Source: Oscillospiraceae bacterium
GTDB lineage: Bacteria > Bacillota > Clostridia > Oscillospirales > Oscillospiraceae
Length of the DNA: 11,112 nucleotides
Assembly (NCBI GenBank): GCA_029009035.1
Contig: JAQXJQ010000121.1
Coordinates: 1-11,112, forward strand
Direction: 5' to 3'
The notes below the pieces were generated by a model. It was given only the letters and a program-made list of their open reading frames with translations. It was not told where the DNA came from and made no database searches. The translations under genes and the position numbers were made by a program. This document shows positions 1 to 5,405 of the stretch, in pieces (the stretch's first letter is position 1; every line of letters starts with the position of its first letter).

Positions 1-853
1 AGTGCTCGATGGCCTGGGCGGTGTTGGAGAAGCAGAAGGACACCGACAGCTTCACCTTGTATTCGGGCTTGTCCTCCCGGTCGCGGCCGCGGCGCTCGGT
101 CTGCCAGAACACGGGCTGGGTGAGGGGGTTCTCCCCCGCCAGCTCGCTGACATAGTCGATGATGCCGTTTTCGTACCGGAAGTCGGTGGTCTCAAACTTG
201 CCGTCCACCTGATTGCGGAAGCGGAAGGTGATGCCTGCGTTGACCACCGCCTGCCGCTTCAGCACATCGAGGTAGTACTCCGGGGGGATGTCGATGTCGG
301 TGAAGACTTCGATATCCGGCTTCCAGTGGAACCGGGAGCCGGTCTTTTTGCGGTCGGCAGGCTCCTTGCCCATCTCGCCCACGATCTCGCCCTTTTCAAA
401 GTGGAGGGTGTATTTGAAGCCGTCCCGGTAGATGACGGCGTCGAAGTATTCGCTGGCGTACTGGGTGGCGCAGGAGCCCAGACCGTTGAGGCCCAGGGAG
501 TACTCATAGTTGTCCCCGTCGCCGTCCTTGTATTTGCCGCCGGCGTACAGCTCGCAGAACACCAGCTCCCAGTTGTAGCGCCCCTCCGCCTCGTTCCAAT
601 CCACGGGGCAGCCGCGGCCGAAGTCCTCCACCTCGATGGACTTGTCCCCGTAGCGGGTGACGATGATCTGGTTTCCGTGGCCCTCCCGGGCCTCGTCGAT
701 GGCGTTGGAGAGGATCTCAAACACCGCGTGCTCGCAGCCCTCCAGGCTGTCGGAGCCGAAAATAACGCCGGGGCGCTTGCGCACGCGGTCCGCGCCCTTC
801 AGCGAGGAGATGGACTCGTTGCCGTATGCTTTCTTGTTGGTGGCTTTAGCCAT
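1..853 (-). CDS. GyrB/ParE-like type II topoisomerase ATPase subunit (partial, N-terminal 284 residues)
   Basis: This is the ATPase subunit of a type II topoisomerase (gyrase B/topoisomerase IV B family), which uses ATP to pass one DNA duplex through another with a GyrA/ParC partner. The GHKL ATPase fold is readable: RKRPG at residues 25-29, the catalytic Glu46 and Mg-binding Asn50 in FEILSNAIDEA, Asp77 in DFGRG, LYAGGKY at 102-108 and the lid glycines GLNGLG at 121-126. These match E. coli GyrB Glu42, Asn46 and Asp73. The start ATG (853-851) has AGGTG five bases upstream. Compared with housekeeping GyrB the lid reads GLNGLG instead of GLHGVG, and DFGRG replaces DDGRG, so it looks like a separate Clostridia paralogue rather than the main gyrB. 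The transducer QTK lysine, toprim and C-terminal parts lie outside the window. The family is certain; gyrase versus topoisomerase IV is not. Confidence 0.9.
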   Translation of the reverse strand, partial: MAKATNKKAYGNESISSLKGADRVRKRPGVIFGSDSLEGCEHAVFEILSNAIDEAREGHGNQIIVTRYGDKSIEVEDFGRGCPVDWNEAEGRYNWELVFCELYAGGKYKDGDGDNYEYSLGLNGLGSCATQYASEYFDAVIYRDGFKYTLHFEKGEIVGEMGKEPADRKKTGSRFHWKPDIEVFTDIDIPPEYYLDVLKRQAVVNAGITFRFRNQVDGKFETTDFRYENGIIDYVSELAGENPLTQPVFWQTERRGRDREDKPEYKVKLSVSFCFSNTAQAIEH

Positions 854-899
854 GGTGACACCTACTTTATCCATTGTGTGGGCATATCATATCTATGAT

Positions 900-929
900 A
901 GTATAGCGCAAAAAACCGGGGCGCGTCAA
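900..929 (-). promoter_or_regulatory. Candidate sigma-A promoter of the topoisomerase gene
   Basis: On the minus strand a -35 box TTGACG (929-924) and a -10 box TATACT (905-900) are separated by 18 bases, close to the housekeeping consensus. The predicted start of transcription near 893 leaves a leader of about 40 bases before the ATG. This is pattern matching only. Confidence 0.6.
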
Positions 930-942
930 GGAAAGTTCCTTG
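927..942. promoter_or_regulatory. Perfect 16-bp palindrome, possible shared operator
   Basis: CAAGGAA-AG-TTCCTTG has two perfect 7-base arms and a 2-base centre. It overlaps three bases of the minus-strand -35 box (924-929) and three bases of the candidate glpK -35 box (940-945). A dimeric regulator bound here could affect both divergent genes. No regulator family was recognised from the motif. Confidence 0.45.
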
Positions 943-968
943 TAAATACCGTGGGTCTGTGATAAATT
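940..968 (+). promoter_or_regulatory. Candidate glpK promoter
   Basis: A -35-like TTGTAA (940-945) is followed after 17 bases by TAAATT (963-968). An alternative -10 is GATAAA at 961-966, preceded by TG at 958-959. Both are weaker than the minus-strand promoter opposite. The start codon is about 25 bases beyond the predicted transcription start. Confidence 0.4.
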
Positions 969-998
969 AAGGATAAAGAGATACAGGGGGTGTATTTT

Positions 999-2483
999 GT
1001 GAGCAAATACATTTTGGCGCTGGACCAGGGGACCACCAGTTCCCGGGTCATCCTGTTTGACGAGGAGCAGAACATCGTCGGTGTCAGCCAGCGGGAGTTT
1101 ACTCAGATCTACCCCAAGGAGGGCTGGGTGGAGCATGACGCCATGGAGATCTGGTCCTCCCAGTACTCCGTGATGATGGAGGTCATCGCCCAGAACGGAG
1201 TGGACGCCGAGGACATTGCCGCCATCGGCATCACCAACCAGCGTGAGACCACCATTCTCTGGGATAAGGAGACCGGACGGCCCATCTACAACGCCATCGT
1301 CTGGCAGTGCCGCCGTACGGCGGATATTGTGGACGGTCTGCTGGAGCAGGGCCTGGGGGACCACATCCGTGAGGTCACCGGCCTTGTGCCCGACGCCTAT
1401 TTCTCCGCCACCAAGATCAAATGGATCCTGGACCATGTGGAGGGCGCCCGGGAGCGGGCGAGGGAGGGAAAGATCCTCTTTGGCACCGTGGACAGCTGGC
1501 TGCTGTGGAAGCTCACCGGCGGTGCGGTCCACGCCACCGATGTGACCAACGCCTCCCGTACCATGCTCTATGACATCCGGAAGCTGGACTGGGACGAGAC
1601 TTTGCTGACGGTGCTGGACATCCCCCGGGAGATGCTCCCCGAGGTGCGCTCCTCCAGTGAGATCTACGGCTACGCGGAAATTCAGGGCCGCCCGGTGCCC
1701 ATTGCCGGCATCGCCGGTGACCAGCAGGCCGCCCTCTTCGGCCAGGGGTGTTTTGAGCCGGGCGACGCCAAAAATACATACGGCACCGGCTGCTTCCTGC
1801 TGATGAACACCGGCGATCAGCCCTTTGTCAGCCGCAACGGACTGGTGACCACCATCGCCGTGGGGCTGAACGGCAGGGTGCAGTATGCCCTGGAAGGCTC
1901 CGTCTTTGTGGGCGGCGCTGTGATCCAGTGGCTGCGGGACGAGATGCGCTTTTTCAACGACAGCCGGGATGCGGAGTACTACGCCCGGAAGGTGTCCGAC
2001 AACGGGGGCGTGTACCTGGTGCCCGCCTTTACGGGCCTTGGCGCGCCCTATTGGGATATGTACGCCCGGGGCTGCATCGTGGGCATCACCCGGGGCACCA
2101 AGCGGGAGCATATCATCCGCGCGGCGCAGGAGTCCATCGCCTATCAGGTGGCGGGACTGGTGCGCGCCATGGAGGCGGACACCGGGCTGCCCCTCACCGC
2201 GCTGAAGGCGGACGGCGGCGCCAGCCGGGACCAGTTCCTCATGCAGTTCCAGGCGGATATCATTGACCGGGAGGTGCGCAGGCCGGCCATTCGGGAGACC
2301 ACCGCCCTGGGAGCCGCCTATCTGGCGGGCCTGGCTGTGGGAGTGTGGAAGGATCTGGATGAGATCCGGGCGCTGTGGGCCTGCGAGACCACGTTTTGCC
2401 CGAACATGGCGGAGGAGGAGCGGCAAAAGCTCCTGGCCGACTGGGAGAATGCCGTGAGCCGCAGCAGAAACTGGGCAAAATGA
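999..2483 (+). CDS. glpK: Glycerol kinase
   Basis: GlpK phosphorylates glycerol with ATP to sn-glycerol 3-phosphate in the cytoplasm, trapping glycerol for glycolysis and lipid synthesis. The 494-residue protein is full length for the FGGY kinase family. Visible marks are LDQGTTSSR at the N-terminus (phosphate loop), GITNQRETT, the FGGY signature YFSATKIKWILDH, AGIAGDQQAALFGQ, YGTGCF, PAFTGLGAPYWD, and DGGASRDQFLMQFQAD near the C-terminus. I chose GTG at 999 because AGGGGG (985-990) sits 8 bases upstream and the product then begins MSKYILALDQGTT like relatives; the in-frame GTG at 990 lies in the Shine-Dalgarno itself. The loop between SSSEIYGY and PVPIAG is short and has no histidine, so the HPr-phosphorylated His of Enterococcus and Bacillus GlpK is absent. 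No glpF or glpD is adjacent; the gene seems monocistronic, with a strong terminator 19 bases after its stop. Confidence 0.97.
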   Translation: MSKYILALDQGTTSSRVILFDEEQNIVGVSQREFTQIYPKEGWVEHDAMEIWSSQYSVMMEVIAQNGVDAEDIAAIGITNQRETTILWDKETGRPIYNAIVWQCRRTADIVDGLLEQGLGDHIREVTGLVPDAYFSATKIKWILDHVEGARERAREGKILFGTVDSWLLWKLTGGAVHATDVTNASRTMLYDIRKLDWDETLLTVLDIPREMLPEVRSSSEIYGYAEIQGRPVPIAGIAGDQQAALFGQGCFEPGDAKNTYGTGCFLLMNTGDQPFVSRNGLVTTIAVGLNGRVQYALEGSVFVGGAVIQWLRDEMRFFNDSRDAEYYARKVSDNGGVYLVPAFTGLGAPYWDMYARGCIVGITRGTKREHIIRAAQESIAYQVAGLVRAMEADTGLPLTALKADGGASRDQFLMQFQADIIDREVRRPAIRETTALGAAYLAGLAVGVWKDLDEIRALWACETTFCPNMAEEERQKLLADWENAVSRSRNWAK

Positions 2484-2501
2484 GCAAATCATATGGGATG
2501 T

Positions 2502-2536
2502 GCCCGCAGCAGATTTTCTGCTGCGGGCTTGTTTTT
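2502..2536 (+). terminator. Rho-independent terminator of glpK
   Basis: A perfect 12-base stem (2502-2513 with 2517-2528, arms GCCCGCAGCAGA and TCTGCTGCGGGC) closes a 3-base T loop and is followed by TTGTTTTT. This is a textbook intrinsic terminator 18 bases after the glpK stop. Confidence 0.93.
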
Positions 2537-2610
2537 CGTGGGGCGCGACGACTCGGCGCGCCAAAAAGCCTCCCCCGAAAAAGGGAAAGCTGTAAACCGT
2601 GACGAAGGGA

Positions 2611-3021
2611 GTGTTTCGCCTGCGGGCGAGTTTCTTTTTGTGCGTGCAAAAAGAAACCAAAAACACGCATAAGGGTTGCACCCTTATGGATCCTGCCACG
2701 CAGCACGATACGATCCTACCTCAAGTCGGCGCCTTGGGCGGAGTGTCTCAAGCGTTTTCTCCGCTGCGCTTCGTGCTTACCCTCTTCGGTGCCCAGCCTA
2801 CCCACAACACGCCTCAAGCCAGGCGCGGTATCCTGGGGCGCTGGGCAGCCTTGCCGCTGAGCTGTGCGGCAGCAAATACGAAGCAAACAGAGTATCCCTT
2901 TTGGTGCGCCGGTAATGGTTGATGGTTCCAAAGTGTGCAAGCGGGTTTCTTAAGGGCGGCAGCCCTTAAGTGTGTTTTTGGTGGCTTTTGTCACATTACA
3001 AAAGCCACCCGTCGGAGACAA
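2611..3021. repeat. Palindrome-rich MITE-like noncoding element with hairpin-bearing inverted ends
   Basis: No credible gene lies here. Both ends carry the same layout in inverted orientation. The left end has an outer hairpin (2630-2640 with 2647-2657), the decamer CCAAAAACAC (2657-2666) and an inner hairpin (2668-2676 with 2680-2688). The right end, on the other strand, has an outer hairpin (2980-2991 with 2998-3009), the same decamer (complement at 2972-2981) and an inner hairpin (2949-2957 with 2962-2970). The outer arms differ in sequence between ends, yet each pairs perfectly with its own partner. Similarity continues weakly outward to about 2611 and 3021. The 258-base centre holds further short inverted repeats (for example 2852-2857 with 2866-2871). 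It resembles a non-autonomous, terminally inverted mobile element or a dispersed structured repeat. The exact ends, the copy number and any target-site duplication are unknown; no transposase is present. Confidence 0.6.
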
Positions 3022-3028
3022 ACGGAAA

Positions 3029-3071
3029 GGGCTGCTGCAGAACCGAACATTCTGCAGCAGCCCCATTTTTT
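3029..3071 (+). terminator. Second strong Rho-independent terminator
   Basis: Arms 3029-3042 and 3050-3063 form a 14-base stem (core GGGCTGCTGCAGA with TCTGCAGCAGCCC) with a 7-base loop, followed by CA and six Ts (3066-3071). No gene lies directly upstream, so it either guards the DUF2508 gene against read-through from the repeat or ends an unrecognised transcript started inside it. Confidence 0.85.
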
Positions 3072-3086
3072 GCCGGTTAGTCTCCG

Positions 3087-3114
3087 GAATATTTGTCCAC
3101 AATTGGCATAGTAT
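3087..3114 (+). promoter_or_regulatory. Possible sigma-E-like promoter of the DUF2508-bofA pair
   Basis: GAATATT (3087-3093) and CATAGTAT (3107-3114) resemble the mother-cell sigma-E boxes (KMATATT and CATACAnT), with a 13-base spacer, one short of the usual 14-15. No good sigma-A promoter is visible between the terminator and the start codon. A sporulation promoter would fit BofA, but the match is weak. Confidence 0.3.
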
Positions 3115-3136
3115 CCCATGAGGGAAGGTGAAGCAT

Positions 3137-3379
3137 ATGACCAGAGAAATGAAGACCGCCCGCAGACAGGAGACCCGGGCGGAGGAGGAGCGGCGGGAGC
3201 TGCTGGAGAGCATGGAGCGCACCCGCACGGAGCTCAATCAGGCCTACGCCCAGTTCAATTCATACAGCGACCCGGATCTGGTGGACTCCTGCGTGTATGC
3301 CATCAATGCGCTGCGCAGCCGCTACTCCTATTTCATCCGCCGGATGAAGCTGCTGGACGGGCAGGAGGAGACGGGATGA
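3137..3379 (+). CDS. DUF2508 (YaaL-like) small protein
   Basis: An 80-residue soluble protein of the DUF2508 family, the group that includes Bacillus YaaL; its function is unknown. The N-terminal 40 residues are very rich in Arg and Glu and predicted to form a helix or coiled coil. The C-terminal half holds the family pattern: FNSYSDPDLVDSCVYAINAL, then RYSYFIRRMK. I chose the ATG at 3137, with GGGAAGG upstream (3122-3128); an in-frame GTG at 3128 falls within that Shine-Dalgarno. Its TGA overlaps the ATG of the next gene (ATGA at 3376-3379), so the two are translationally coupled. In Bacillus yaaL sits next to bofA downstream of recR; here the pair remains but recR is not adjacent. The family call is strong for so small a protein because motif and neighbour agree. 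Confidence 0.85.
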   Translation: MTREMKTARRQETRAEEERRELLESMERTRTELNQAYAQFNSYSDPDLVDSCVYAINALRSRYSYFIRRMKLLDGQEETG

Positions 3380-3621
3380 AGGCCGTGCTCATAGGACTGA
3401 GCGCCCTGATGCTGGCGGTGATCTTTCGCCGTGCGCTGGCCGGGCTGGGCAGACTGGCTCTGCGCTCGGGGATGTGGCTGGGACTGCTGTGGTTGCTGCG
3501 GCAGGTGCCCGCTGCCCTGGGGATCACGCTGGGGGTCAACCTCTTCAACGCGGTGACCCTGGGGGTGCTGGGGGCGCCGGGTTTGGCGCTTTTACTCATG
3601 ATCAGGTGGCTTTTTCGTTAG
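3376..3621 (+). CDS. bofA: BofA family (pro-sigma-K processing inhibitor-like) membrane protein
   Basis: An 81-residue integral membrane protein. In Bacillus BofA holds the SpoIVFB protease inactive in the outer forespore membrane until a forespore signal arrives, delaying sigma-K activation. The sequence shows a hydrophobic N-terminal helix (residues about 2-17), a second hydrophobic stretch (about 33-50) and the conserved C-terminal family block GVNLFNAVTLGVLGAPGLALL (split here as GVNLFNAVTLG, VLGAPGLALL, about 53-73). It overlaps the upstream DUF2508 gene by four bases. The length fits (87 residues in B. subtilis). Family members occur in Clostridia that lack a clear SpoIVFB or sigma-K checkpoint, so the role in this organism is inferred only. 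Confidence 0.85.
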   Translation: MKAVLIGLSALMLAVIFRRALAGLGRLALRSGMWLGLLWLLRQVPAALGITLGVNLFNAVTLGVLGAPGLALLLMIRWLFR

Positions 3622-3687
3622 AAAAAACCATGGGTTTGCGCTGGAAAAAGGACGAAAAGTGTGATACCATATAAAATAAGAGAGTTT

Positions 3688-3716
3688 ACGCAGTCCTCTC
3701 GGGACAAAAGCTGCGT
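3688..3716 (+). other. Stem-loop in the leader of the DUF4015 gene
   Basis: ACGCAG (3688-3693) pairs with CTGCGT (3711-3716), and inside it TCC/GGA can pair around a TCTC loop. It lies 24 bases before the ATG of the next gene, without a T-run, so it is not a terminator. A TATAAAAT box at 3670-3677 could be a -10, but no -35 is seen at the right distance. It matches no riboswitch I know. Confidence 0.3.
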
Positions 3717-3740
3717 GATCCTATGAAACGGTGAGTGATT

Positions 3741-4832
3741 ATGGCTTCCTACTACAGAAAAAACTTCCGGGGATACCGGGGACGGCCGAGAGGCGGCAGC
3801 TTGGCGCTGAAGATCGTGATCGCTCTTCTGGCGCTGATCCTTGCGGCCTGCATCATCTTTGTGGCGGTTTTGGGCGGCAGAGTGGAGTACACCGATGACG
3901 GCGTGCGCCTGGTCCTGCCGTGGCGTGAGACGGCATCCGATCCCGCCCCCGACCTGCCGTCGCCCACGGTGGTCATTGACGGCGGAGAGGACGGCGAAGA
4001 GGAGGAGACCCCATCCGTTCAACCGGAGGAGACCTTTCTTCGGGCGGTGGAGGTGACCGGGGAGCAGCTGACCGACGGCAGCGCCGCCGCTCTGGTGGCC
4101 GAGGCGGGCGGAAATGCGCTGGTGGTGGAGATGAAGAACGGCTACGGCCGGCTGAGCTGGAACTCCGACTCGGAAACGGCGCTGACGCTGGGAGCCAATC
4201 GTGGCAGCGATGACATGGAAAACGCCGTCAAAGCGTTGGCGCAGGACTCGGAGCTTTGGCTGGTGGCCCGGGTGAGCTGCTTCCGTGATTTGCGGATGGC
4301 TTCCGCCGGAATGGGCGGACCTTTGATGACCAGGGGCGGAAATATGTGGTATGACCCCACCGGTCTGCGGTGGGTCAGCCCGGTCTCCGAGCCGGTGCGC
4401 AGCTATCTGAGCCAGCTGTGTATGGAGCTGGCGGATATGGGCTTTGACGAGATCTTGCTGGACTGTGCCGGTTATCCCTATGCCGGCGAGGTCCATGTGC
4501 TGGCCACGGACACCCTGCGGCCCGCTGACCGCACCGCGCCGGTGGAGACCTTCCTCCTCGGAGTGCGGGAGGCGTTGAGCGGCAGCGACGTGGCGCTCTC
4601 CGTGCTTTTGGCGGAGGCGGAGCTGCCCGGTGAGGAAGTGTACAGCGGCATCACCGCGCAGGTGGCGGCAGCCTGCGCCGACCGGGTCTGGATCACCGGA
4701 GCGGTGAACGCTGAGGACTGTATTTCCCTGCTGAGCGCCGCCGGAATGACTGACGCTGAGGCGCGGGTGGTCCAAGTTGGCGGAAAAAATGACAATCATT
4801 GGGCAATGATGAAAGATACCTACGGCGAGTGA
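3741..4832 (+). CDS. Membrane-anchored DUF4015-type (putative glycosyl hydrolase) protein, short and divergent
   Basis: A 363-residue protein with a basic, Arg/Gly-rich cytoplasmic N-terminus (1-22), one membrane helix (about 23-46), an acidic linker (about 78-95, GEDGEEEE) and an extracytoplasmic domain (about 98-360). The domain resembles the TIM-barrel putative glycosyl hydrolase family DUF4015: NALVVEMKN resembles the first strand, WVSP at 211-214 precedes a helix, and GFDEILLDCAGYP at 234-246 aligns with the family block usually read as GFDEIQFDYVRFP. The aromatic and Arg residues of that block are changed here, and the domain is shorter than usual, so activity is doubtful; it may bind glycan or act in cell-wall metabolism. 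The ATG at 3741 has GGTGAG 6 bases upstream; the in-frame GTG at 3735 is less likely. It stands alone between a 119-base gap and a terminator. Confidence 0.65.
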   Translation: MASYYRKNFRGYRGRPRGGSLALKIVIALLALILAACIIFVAVLGGRVEYTDDGVRLVLPWRETASDPAPDLPSPTVVIDGGEDGEEEETPSVQPEETFLRAVEVTGEQLTDGSAAALVAEAGGNALVVEMKNGYGRLSWNSDSETALTLGANRGSDDMENAVKALAQDSELWLVARVSCFRDLRMASAGMGGPLMTRGGNMWYDPTGLRWVSPVSEPVRSYLSQLCMELADMGFDEILLDCAGYPYAGEVHVLATDTLRPADRTAPVETFLLGVREALSGSDVALSVLLAEAELPGEEVYSGITAQVAAACADRVWITGAVNAEDCISLLSAAGMTDAEARVVQVGGKNDNHWAMMKDTYGE

Positions 4833-4858
4833 GACGGTAAATCGGCTTGAAGTGAGGG

Positions 4859-4897
4859 GGCGTCCTGCGGAATACTCCGCAGGACGCCTGCTTTTTA
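4859..4897 (+). terminator. Rho-independent terminator after the DUF4015 gene
   Basis: A perfect 13-base stem (4859-4871 with 4876-4888, arms GGCGTCCTGCGGA and TCCGCAGGACGCC) with loop ATAC is followed by TGCTTTTT. It separates this gene from the ATPase operon. Confidence 0.93.
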
Positions 4898-4988
4898 CAA
4901 AACTTTGACAAAAAGTGACACAAGTTTTGCCGCAAAAACAAAACATGAACAGAAAAAGAGAAAATGTGAAGCAGAAACGGAAACGGTA

Positions 4989-5017
4989 TTGCATCCAAAA
5001 CCAAAATATGTTAATAT
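4989..5017 (+). promoter_or_regulatory. Candidate sigma-A promoter of the V-ATPase operon
   Basis: TTGCAT (4989-4994), a 17-base spacer and TAATAT (5012-5017) preceded by TG at 5009-5010 give an extended -10 promoter in an AT-rich island of an otherwise GC-rich window. Transcription would start near 5024, leaving a leader of about 65 bases. A TATAAA at 5020-5025 is an alternative -10 but has no matching -35. Confidence 0.6.
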
Positions 5018-5090
5018 TCTATAAAATCGGGGGAACCTGGTTTTTCGCAAAAAAGAACCCACATCACACACAGAACAGAGGTGATTTTTG

Positions 5091-5405
5091 ATGTCCTTTG
5101 AAGCCATTGAAAAGGTCACGAAGGCGGAGCAGGACAGCCGTGAGCGCAAAGCGGAGGCGGCTGCCGAGGCCAAGCGGATCGTTGCCGAGGCGGACCGCGC
5201 GGGCCGGCAGGCGGTGGCGGACGCCAAGGCGAAGGCGGAGGAGCAGGCCAGACAGATGATGGCCGAGGCCGAACAGCGTGCCCGGGCGCGGGCAGAGCAG
5301 GCCGGGCGTGAGAATGCCGAAGCCTGTGAAGCGCTGAAGGCTGCTGCGCGGCTGCACCTGGAACGGGCTGCCGGGCTCATCGTGGAAAAGGTAGGTAAGA
5401 GCTGA
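5091..5405 (+). CDS. ntpF: V-type ATPase peripheral stalk subunit (NtpF / subunit G/H)
   Basis: A 104-residue stalk subunit that pairs with subunit E to form the coiled-coil peripheral stalk linking the catalytic head to the membrane stator, resisting rotation. Almost the entire chain (about 8-95) is Ala-, Glu-, Lys- and Arg-rich with heptad-like spacing and no membrane segment, as expected for the archaeal AhaH/NtpF family. It is first in the operon, as in E. hirae. The ATG at 5091 has AGAGGTGA (5077-5084) 6 bases upstream. Its TGA overlaps the next start (TGATG at 5403-5407), coupling it to ntpI. Such low-complexity coiled coils are hard to assign by sequence alone; position in the operon makes the call safe. 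Confidence 0.9.
   Translation: MSFEAIEKVTKAEQDSRERKAEAAAEAKRIVAEADRAGRQAVADAKAKAEEQARQMMAEAEQRARARAEQAGRENAEACEALKAAARLHLERAAGLIVEKVGKS

Noticed and set aside
867..2699. A 610-codon open frame on the minus strand across glpK and the repeat
   Set aside because: It is antisense to a clear glycerol kinase, runs through the glpK terminator, and has the Gly/His/Arg/Pro-rich makeup typical of GC-rich shadow frames; no domain is recognisable.
2716..2940. A 74-codon minus-strand frame inside the repeat
   Set aside because: No ribosome site of note, no domain, and the sequence folds into short inverted repeats; more likely a spurious frame in a noncoding element.
4905..4910. Perfect TTGACA as the -35 of the ntp operon
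   Set aside because: No acceptable -10 lies 16-18 bases downstream; the extended -10 promoter at 4989-5017 fits better.
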